Assembly (NCBI GenBank): GCA_025963345.1
Contig: JAOPUS010000053.1
Span: 1-11,809, forward strand
Source: Blastococcus sp.
GTDB lineage: Bacteria > Actinomycetota > Actinomycetes > Mycobacteriales > Geodermatophilaceae
Length of the DNA stretch: 11,809 nt
Reading direction: 5' to 3'
The notes under the pieces are model-generated. The model saw nothing but the letters and a program-made list of their open reading frames with translations, did no database searches and was not told the DNA's origin. The stretch's first letter is position 1, and each line of letters begins with the position of its first letter. This document shows, piece after piece, positions 6,784-11,809 of the stretch. The position numbers and the translations under genes are program-made.

Positions 6784-7668
6784 GTGACCGGACCAGCGCA
6801 GCCGGTTCCCGGTTGGTACCCCGACCCCGACGGCGCACCCGGCATGGTGCGGTGGTGGAACGGCATCAGCTGGTCCGACGTCGCCACCCCCGCAGGGCCG
6901 GGCGTCGCCGTGCAGTCCTCGCCGGTCCTGGCGCCCCCGGTCCGACCCCCGGCGCCCGCCGCGTCGCCGGCGCACGTGCCCTCCGGTACCGGGAGTCGCA
7001 CCCCGTGGATCGTCGGCATCTCGCTGCTCGTGATCCTCGCGGTGGTCGGCGCGGCGCTCTTCGTCGGCCGCTCCGGGAGCGACTCGCCGGTCGCGGACCC
7101 TGCGGTCCCGTCCTCGCAGCCGCTGCCGCCGGCCGCCCCCACGTTCGCGCCGGGCACGGTCCGGATCATCGACGACGCCTCCGGCGTCTCCTACCCGTTC
7201 CTCGGCGACGGCTGGTACGAGTGGGCGCTCTGGGACCAGCACGAGACCACCGACACCGCGGGGCAGTACTTCACCACCCAGGAGCTCACACCGGACGGGA
7301 AGACCTTCATCTCGCAGTGCTCCTCGGGACCGCTGGTGGACGGCTTCGGCTGGGCAGGCCCGTCGACCCTGCAGTCGACGCTGGCGACAGTCGCCGACAG
7401 CGTGCGCCTCAACTACTACCCCGGCCCCAACGAGCGGAAGGTGCTGCGCGACGAGGCCCGCACCGTCGACGGGCACGCCGCCCACCTCTACGAGTTCCAG
7501 CTCTCCTGGGACGTGCCCGGCTACGACGCCAGCGGTGAACGGGCGGCGCTGCTGCTGATCGACGTCGGCCGGCCGGCGCCGGCGCTGGTCTACGTCTCGA
7601 TCCCGAACACGCACGCGGAGCTCTACGGGGTCATCGACCGCGTGCTCGACTCAGTCGAAGTGTTGTGA
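6784..7668 (+). CDS. DUF2510 single-pass membrane protein
   Basis: A 294-residue protein in three parts. Residues 9-33 form a DUF2510 motif (PGWYPDPDG...RWWNGISWSDV), a small Trp-rich cytoplasmic domain common at the N-terminus of actinobacterial membrane proteins. A Pro/Ala-rich linker runs to about residue 72. One transmembrane helix spans 74-95 (WIVGISLLVILAVVGAALFV), followed by an outside Pro/Ala/Ser linker and a globular domain from about 125 to the end. That domain has many aromatic residues and a single Cys, so it has no internal disulfide. Predicted topology is N-terminus inside, C-terminus outside. I do not recognise the outer domain. The gene is monocistronic: divergent from the methyltransferase gene and followed by a candidate terminator. 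Confidence 0.85.
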   Translation: MTGPAQPVPGWYPDPDGAPGMVRWWNGISWSDVATPAGPGVAVQSSPVLAPPVRPPAPAASPAHVPSGTGSRTPWIVGISLLVILAVVGAALFVGRSGSDSPVADPAVPSSQPLPPAAPTFAPGTVRIIDDASGVSYPFLGDGWYEWALWDQHETTDTAGQYFTTQELTPDGKTFISQCSSGPLVDGFGWAGPSTLQSTLATVADSVRLNYYPGPNERKVLRDEARTVDGHAAHLYEFQLSWDVPGYDASGERAALLLIDVGRPAPALVYVSIPNTHAELYGVIDRVLDSVEVL

Positions 7669-7697
7669 CGGGCCCTGCGACCGACGAGCGGGGCCCG
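7669..7697 (+). terminator. Candidate terminator after the DUF2510 gene
   Basis: CGGGCCC (7669-7675) pairs with GGGCCCG (7691-7697) around a 15-nt loop, beginning right after the TGA stop. There is no T-tract. A separate 10-bp palindrome, TCCTCGAGGA, follows at 7703-7712. The position between two plus-strand transcription units supports a terminator role. Confidence 0.45.
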
Positions 7698-7764
7698 GAG
7701 GGTCCTCGAGGAGGGGCGCGTCCGCCGGGGCTCGTCGCGGCAGGGGGACGGACATCGGCCGGGG

Positions 7765-7783
7765 TGTCACCCGGAGGGTGACA
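7765..7783. promoter_or_regulatory. Operator-like palindrome before the M16-nudC operon
   Basis: TGTCACCC-GGA-GGGTGACA is a perfect 8-bp inverted repeat with a 3-nt spacer. It ends 6 nt before the predicted -10 box and covers the -35 position, where a repressor would block RNA polymerase. The arms echo nearby: GTGTC recurs at 7784-7788 and 7792-7796, and GTGACA at 7802-7807. I do not recognise a known regulator's consensus. It could instead be an RNA hairpin ending upstream read-through, but it lies 97 nt beyond the DUF2510 stop. Confidence 0.5.
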
Positions 7784-7789
7784 GTGTCT

Positions 7790-7795
7790 TAGTGT
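7790..7795 (+). promoter_or_regulatory. Predicted -10 box of the M16-nudC operon
   Basis: TAGTGT is followed by 6 nt (CGGGAC) and the GTG at 7802. There is no Shine-Dalgarno sequence, so the first gene is probably translated from a leaderless mRNA. Confidence 0.5.
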
Positions 7796-7801
7796 CGGGA
7801 C

Positions 7802-9112
7802 GTGACAACAGCTGGGGCCGAACTGACCCTGCGGCACCCGGTGGAGCGCTTCACGCTGGAGAACGGCCTGCGCGTCGTCCTCGCCCCGGACCGCAGCGTG
7901 CCCGTCGTGGCGGTGAGCGTCTTCTACGACGTGGGGATGCGTAACGAACCCGAGGGGCGCACGGGCTTCGCGCATCTGTTCGAGCACATGATGTTCCAGG
8001 GGTCGGCGAACGTCCCGAAGATGGAGCACGCCCGGCTGGTGCAGGCCGCCGGCGGCACGTTCAACGGCTCCACGCACCAGGACTACACGAACTACTTCGA
8101 GGCCCTCCCCGCCGAGGCCCTCGAGCGGGCGCTCTTCCTCGAGGCCGACCGCATGGCCGCACCCGCGATCACCGAGGAGAACCTCCGCAACCAGATCGAC
8201 GTGGTGAAGGAGGAGATCCGGGTCAACGTGCTCAACCGGCCCTACGGCGCCTTCCCCTGGCTGCAGCTGCCGCAGGTCGCCTTCGAGAGCTTCGCCAACA
8301 CCCACGACGGTTACGGGTCCTTCGTCGACCTGGAGTCCTCCACCGTCGACGACGCGGCCGACTTCTTCTCCCGCTACTACGCGCCCGGCAACGCCGTCCT
8401 CTGCCTCGGCGGTGACTTCGACGTCGCTGAGACCGAGCGGCTGGTCCAGCGCTGGTTCGGGCCGATCCAGGCCCGGCCGGTCCCGCCGATCCCGCCCACC
8501 GGTGAACCGGCACCGACGACGGTCCGCACCGCGGTCGTCGAGGACGCGCTGGCCCCCGCGCCGGCGCTGGCCCTCGGCTGGCGGGTGCCCGACCCGATCG
8601 GCGAGTTCGACAGCTACCTCGGCACCGTGCTCCTCGCCGAACTGCTCAGCGAGGGCGACGCCTCCCGCCTGGAGCGCCGGCTGGTGCACGACGACCGGAT
8701 CGCCATCGCCCAGAGCAGCTACGTCGGTCTGTTCGGCGACCCGTTCGACGTCCGTGACGCCACCCTGCTGACCACCCAGGTGCACCACCCGGCCGCCGTC
8801 CCGGCCGAGCGGGTGCAGGCCGCGGTGAACGAGGAGATCCTGCGGATCGCCACCGACGGTGTCGGCGCGGACGAACTCGGCCGCGTGCAGGCCCGGACCG
8901 AGGCGCAGCTGCTGCGGCAGGCGGACTCCGTCCTCGGCCGCACGCTCGGCTTCGCGGCCGCGGAGCTGATCCACGGGCGCGCCGAGCTGGCCGGCGAGCT
9001 CGCCGCGCGGCTGGCCGCGGTGACTCCAGGCCAGGTGAAGGACGCCGCCGGGCGGCTGGATCCGGCCACCGCCGCCGTCCTGGAGCTGCGGGCCACCGGA
9101 GGACGACGATGA
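7802..9112 (+). CDS. M16 zinc metallopeptidase, catalytic subunit
   Basis: A 436-residue cytoplasmic M16 (insulinase/pitrilysin/mitochondrial-processing-peptidase) protein with two halves of the usual fold. The inverted zinc motif HLFEH is complete at 58-62, and the distal zinc-binding glutamate is in VVKEEI (E137/E138, E138 giving the usual spacing of about 76 residues). The C-terminal half has only a degenerate form of the substrate-binding region (SRLERRLVHDD...SSY) and lacks the RxxxGYTY signature. The neighbouring gene supplies it, so the two probably form a heteromeric clam-shell peptidase acting on short, partly unfolded peptides. No signal peptide is seen. The GTG start sits 6 nt after TAGTGT. 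The stop overlaps the next start (ATGA). Natural substrates are unknown. Confidence 0.93.
   Translation: MTTAGAELTLRHPVERFTLENGLRVVLAPDRSVPVVAVSVFYDVGMRNEPEGRTGFAHLFEHMMFQGSANVPKMEHARLVQAAGGTFNGSTHQDYTNYFEALPAEALERALFLEADRMAAPAITEENLRNQIDVVKEEIRVNVLNRPYGAFPWLQLPQVAFESFANTHDGYGSFVDLESSTVDDAADFFSRYYAPGNAVLCLGGDFDVAETERLVQRWFGPIQARPVPPIPPTGEPAPTTVRTAVVEDALAPAPALALGWRVPDPIGEFDSYLGTVLLAELLSEGDASRLERRLVHDDRIAIAQSSYVGLFGDPFDVRDATLLTTQVHHPAAVPAERVQAAVNEEILRIATDGVGADELGRVQARTEAQLLRQADSVLGRTLGFAAAELIHGRAELAGELAARLAAVTPGQVKDAAGRLDPATAAVLELRATGGRR
9098..9103 (+). promoter_or_regulatory. Ribosome binding site of the second M16 gene
   Basis: GGAGGA lies 5 nt before the ATG at 9109, inside the end of the upstream coding region. 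It confirms the start and, with the ATGA overlap, indicates coupled translation. Confidence 0.7.
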
Positions 9113-10479
9113 GTTCCACGCTGGACCTCTCGCTGATCCCGCCGCTGGGCGAGCCGCGCCCCCAACCGGTGCCGGAGACGCACGAGACGACGCTGCCGAA
9201 CGGGCTGCGTCTGGTCGTCGTGCCCCGTCCCGGCGTCCCCCTGATCGAGCTGCGGTTGCGGGTCCCCTTCGCCGCGCGGACCGCAGTCGCCGCGGGGGAG
9301 CACACCGCCCGCGGCGCCGTGCTCTCCGGCGCCGTCCTGCTGGGCACGAGCGCGCACGACCAGACCGGCATCGCCGAGCTGCTGCAGAGCCACGGTGCTG
9401 AGCTGTCGGTCTCCAGCGATCCCGATCGCCTGCTGTTCGCCACGACCATGCTCCCGGACGGCCTGGCTCCGGTCCTCGGCCTGGTCGCCGAGATCCTCAC
9501 CGACGCGACCTATCCCGACGACAAGGTCGAGGGGGAGCGCGACCGGGTGGCCGAGCGGATCGCGATCGCCCGCTCCCAGCCGGGTGTCATCGCCCGGACG
9601 GCACTGGCGGCCCGCCGTTACGGCGACCACCCGTACGCCATTCAGCTGCCGGACGACCAGCTCGTGGCGGCCGTGGACGGTGACGCACTGCGCCACCTGC
9701 ACCGGGAGCGCGTGCTGCCCGCCGGCAGCAGCCTCGTCCTGGTAGGCGACCTGGACCCGCGCACCGCGACCGAGGTGGTCGCGGGGGCGCTCGCGGCCTG
9801 GTCGGCGACCGGGCACGCCGTGGAGGCCCCGCCGGCACCGGAGCTGCGGGTGCCGGGCATCGAGCTCGTCGACCGGCCCGGCGCGGTGCAGTCCAACCTC
9901 CGGCTCGGCGGCCCCGCCCCCGGCCGCACCGACCCCGACCTCCCGGCCGTGCGGCTGGCCAACATGATCTTCGGCGGTTACTTCTCCTCGCGGCTGGTGG
10001 AGAACATCCGCGAGCGGCGCGGCTACACCTACAGCCCGCGCAGCTCGGTGGACCACCAAGCGGCCGGTTCGTCGTTCCTCGTCGAGGCCGACGTCGCCAC
10101 GGAGGTGACCGGGCCGGCGCTTCTGGAGACCTGGTACGAGCTCGGCCGCATGGCTCTCACGTCGGTGACCGACGCGGAACTCGACGGTGCCCGCCGCTAC
10201 ATCCTCGGCAGCATGGCGCTCTCCACGGCCACGCATGCCGGTCTGGCCAGCACGCTGTCGGCGCTGGTCGGGGCCGGCCTGCCGGCGGAGTGGCTCGCCG
10301 AGCACCAGCAGGCGCTGGGCGCGGTCACCGTCCAGGAGGTCCAGGACGTCTCGCTGCGCTACCTGGCCACCGAGGCCCTGACCGCTGTCGTCGTGGGGGA
10401 CTCCGGTCAGGTCGCCGGGCCGCTGCAGGCCCTTGCGCCGGTCAGCGTCACGAAGTCCCAGGACGGCGGTCCCGCGTGA
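9109..10479 (+). CDS. M16 peptidase-like protein, non-catalytic partner
   Basis: A 456-residue M16 homologue without a zinc site. Where the catalytic partner has HLFEH before the conserved Gly-Thr or Gly-Ser, this protein has AVLSG (70-74): the two His and the Glu are Ala70, Gly74 and Ser73. The C-terminal half keeps the substrate-binding signature RERRGYTYS (301-309), preceded by MIFGGYFSSRLVENI. This split matches bacterial M16 pairs and mitochondrial processing peptidase, where one subunit holds the zinc and the other binds substrate. The start is the ATG within ATGA, with a good GGAGGA site. The protein ends in a short polar tail, and the stop overlaps the nudC start (GTGA). No signal peptide or membrane segment is seen. 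Confidence 0.92.
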   Translation: MSSTLDLSLIPPLGEPRPQPVPETHETTLPNGLRLVVVPRPGVPLIELRLRVPFAARTAVAAGEHTARGAVLSGAVLLGTSAHDQTGIAELLQSHGAELSVSSDPDRLLFATTMLPDGLAPVLGLVAEILTDATYPDDKVEGERDRVAERIAIARSQPGVIARTALAARRYGDHPYAIQLPDDQLVAAVDGDALRHLHRERVLPAGSSLVLVGDLDPRTATEVVAGALAAWSATGHAVEAPPAPELRVPGIELVDRPGAVQSNLRLGGPAPGRTDPDLPAVRLANMIFGGYFSSRLVENIRERRGYTYSPRSSVDHQAAGSSFLVEADVATEVTGPALLETWYELGRMALTSVTDAELDGARRYILGSMALSTATHAGLASTLSALVGAGLPAEWLAEHQQALGAVTVQEVQDVSLRYLATEALTAVVVGDSGQVAGPLQALAPVSVTKSQDGGPA

Positions 10480-11453
10480 GAGTGCCGGCAGGCGGCAGCA
10501 CCCCGGCGGACAACCCGTCCCCGGCGGAGCGCTCCGCCGCCGAGTCGGCCTGGCCGGAGGGCACCCGCGCCTCCGACGGGGTCGTGCCGGTGCTGTCTCG
10601 GGTTGCCCACGACCGCGGCCACCTGTCCCGTTCGCTGCCGGATCCGACCGCCGGGCGCCCGGTGCGGGTGCTCACCGTCGACGGCAAGCGGTCCGTGCCG
10701 GTGGCCGAGGGGCCGTCCGGGCCGCAGCTGGTCTGGGACGAGCAGCCCGAACTCCCGCTCGGTGCGGTCTACCTCGGCGAGGCGGACGGCGTTCACTTTG
10801 CCGCCGTCCGCGGGGAGCGCTCGCTCACCGTCAACGGGCGGCCGGTCGACACATGGACGGGGCTGCGGGAGGTCGGCGCCGACCTCGGCGACCTCGACGC
10901 GGGTCTGCTCGTCCAGGCCATCGGCATCCTCGAATGGCACGAGCGCAACAAGTTCAGCCCGCTGACCGGGGCGGCGACGACCATCGAGCGTCACGGGTGG
11001 GTGCAGCGGGACCCGACGACCGGTACCGAGGTGTTCCCCCGGACCGACCCGGCCGTGATCATGCTCGTGCACGACGGCGCGGGCCGAGTGGTGCTCGGGC
11101 GCCAGGCGGTCTGGCCGCCGGGGCGCTTCTCGATCCTGGCCGGCTTCGTCGAGCCCGGGGAGTCCGCCGAGGCAGCTGTTGCCCGGGAGGTCGGCGAAGA
11201 GGTCGGTCTGCACGTCAGCGACATCCGGTACGTCAGCAGCCAGCCCTGGCCGTTCCCACAGTCGCTGATGCTGGGCTTCGTGGCGCGTGCCGACGGCGCG
11301 GAGCCGCTCCGGCTGGACCCCGACGAGATCGAGGAGGCCCGCTGGTTCACCCGCGCGGAGCTTCTCGCCGGGGAGGGGCCACGCGCCCTGCCGCCGCCGG
11401 TGTCGATCGCGCGGAACATCCTCGACCGCTGGATCGCCGGCGAGTTCGGATAA
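10476..11453 (+). CDS. nudC: NudC-type NAD(H) pyrophosphatase (Nudix hydrolase)
   Basis: A 325-residue Nudix hydrolase that splits NADH to NMNH and AMP; NudC enzymes can also remove NAD caps from RNA. The Nudix box is complete at 223-245 (G-x5-E-x7-REVGEEVGL), and the NudC-specific SQPWPFPQS motif is at 255-263. The N-terminal domain is present. The zinc ribbon is degenerate: the four expected cysteines are Ser161, Thr164, Asp179 and Thr182, although the segment length and the following FPRTDPAVI are preserved. The best start is GTG 10476, whose GTGA overlaps the M16 stop; GTG 10482 is possible but breaks the overlap. Length is close to the 313 residues of mycobacterial NudC. Co-transcription with the M16 pair is strongly implied; a functional link is not established. 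Confidence 0.93.
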   Translation: MRVPAGGSTPADNPSPAERSAAESAWPEGTRASDGVVPVLSRVAHDRGHLSRSLPDPTAGRPVRVLTVDGKRSVPVAEGPSGPQLVWDEQPELPLGAVYLGEADGVHFAAVRGERSLTVNGRPVDTWTGLREVGADLGDLDAGLLVQAIGILEWHERNKFSPLTGAATTIERHGWVQRDPTTGTEVFPRTDPAVIMLVHDGAGRVVLGRQAVWPPGRFSILAGFVEPGESAEAAVAREVGEEVGLHVSDIRYVSSQPWPFPQSLMLGFVARADGAEPLRLDPDEIEEARWFTRAELLAGEGPRALPPPVSIARNILDRWIAGEFG

Positions 11454-11509
11454 GGACCCCCTCCTCCCCACCCCTCGCAGGCTCGCGGTGGTGCCCGGGA
11501 GGGGGCCTT
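11452..11509. terminator. Bidirectional terminator between nudC and the kinase-like gene
   Basis: AAGG-A-CCCCCTCC (11452-11464) pairs with GGAGGGGG-CCTT (11498-11509): 12 base pairs with one bulged A. Inside the 33-nt loop, CCACC (11468-11472) can pair with GGTGG (11487-11491). The arms run into both stop codons, TAA of nudC and TAA (TTA on plus) of the opposing gene. The near-symmetric stem with flanking A and T residues can work for both converging transcripts. Confidence 0.75.
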
Positions 11510-11809
11510 AGCCGAGGAATCGGCCGCCCAGCACCAGCGCCGGGCGGTCAGGGTGGTCGGCGAGGACGACGGCATCGGCCAGTGCGGCCGGGTCGACCTC
11601 GTCGTCGTAGCGGTCGAAGGCGGGCAGCTCCCAAGCCTGTTCGGGAGGCGTCAGTCGCCGCCGGGCCGACGGGCCGACCCGGAGGTGGACGACGACGTCG
11701 AAGGCCAGGCCGACCCCCTGCAGCAACGATCCCGGCACCAGCAGGACGCCGTCGGGGGGCATCGGCCGGGGCCGGGCGCGGGCGGCGCGGTCCCGTTCGA
11801 GGTCCCACA
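11508..11809 (-). CDS. Uridine/nucleoside kinase-like protein (partial, C-terminal part)
   Basis: About 100 C-terminal residues are visible; the frame stays open to the window edge, so an internal ATG at 11762 is not the start. The visible part opens with WDLERDRAARARPRP, then a hydrophobic strand VLLVPGSLL followed by LAFDVVVHLRV, then ARRRLTPPEQAWELPAFDRYDDEVDP. This pattern resembles uridine-kinase-like P-loop proteins of actinobacteria: a strand ending in the DG/PG-x-L-L element, then an Arg-rich lid and a region like RYxxEVDP. The Walker A motif would be in the missing N-terminal part, so the assignment is from general resemblance. It is convergent with nudC across a shared terminator. 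Confidence 0.6.
   Translation of the reverse strand, partial: WDLERDRAARARPRPMPPDGVLLVPGSLLQGVGLAFDVVVHLRVGPSARRRLTPPEQAWELPAFDRYDDEVDPAALADAVVLADHPDRPALVLGGRFLG

Noticed and set aside
8719..10305. Long minus-strand open frame opposite the two M16 genes
   Set aside because: Same mirror effect; it crosses two well-supported coupled genes and contains no recognisable motif.
10482..10484. Alternative GTG start for nudC
   Set aside because: The GTG at 10476 overlaps the upstream stop as GTGA, the usual layout for coupled genes; the two choices differ by only two residues.
11760..11762. ATG as the start of the right-edge minus-strand gene
   Set aside because: The open frame continues to the window edge with residues that fit the kinase-like family, so this ATG is internal.
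1..11809. CRISPR arrays, tRNA or rRNA genes, insertion sequences, prophage or defence islands
   Set aside because: None was seen on either strand: no spaced identical repeats, no T-loop or acceptor pairs, and no transposase or integrase motifs.

Overview
The window is very GC-rich, with strong G/C bias at third codon positions, GTG starts, leaderless-looking promoters and a gene set typical of high-GC Actinobacteria. The mix of genes (AdnB-type helicase-nuclease, a DUF2510 membrane protein, paired M16 peptidases, NudC) would fit Geodermatophilaceae such as Blastococcus, Modestobacter or Geodermatophilus. That family-level placement is inference, not proof. It reads as ordinary core chromosome: I see no transposase, integrase, phage gene, tRNA, rRNA or CRISPR array.

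Layout. (1) 1-3312 (+): almost all of adnB, the helicase-nuclease subunit of the AdnAB double-strand-break resection machine; its start codon lies before the window. (2) 3313-3583: a non-coding spacer rich in inverted repeats, between convergent genes. (3) 3584-4435 (-): an epoxide-hydrolase-like alpha/beta hydrolase, divergent from (4) 4493-5938 (+): an M20 metallo-dipeptidase. (5) 5935-6711 (-): a PrmC/HemK-related methyltransferase whose stop codon overlaps the dipeptidase stop in a shared CTAG. (6) 6784-7668 (+): a DUF2510 single-pass membrane protein, followed by a candidate terminator. (7) 7802-11453 (+): a translationally coupled three-gene operon of a catalytic M16 peptidase, a non-catalytic M16 partner and a NudC-type NADH/NAD-cap pyrophosphatase. 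(8) 11508 to the right edge (-): the C-terminal part of a probable uridine/nucleoside kinase-like P-loop protein, separated from nudC by a symmetric hairpin whose arms hold both stop codons.

How the genes work together. The clearest functional unit is the M16-M16-nudC operon, with ATGA and GTGA stop-start overlaps and one promoter carrying an 8-bp palindrome next to its -10 box. The two M16 proteins look like the active and inactive halves of one heteromeric protease. Five genes start 6-9 nt after a TANNNT box, so leaderless transcription appears usual here. adnB and nudC are also near neighbours in mycobacteria; here several other transcription units lie between them. I found no clearly new multi-gene system. 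The best leads are the structured spacer after adnB, the operator-like palindrome before the M16 operon, and the NudC protein lacking its zinc-ribbon cysteines.
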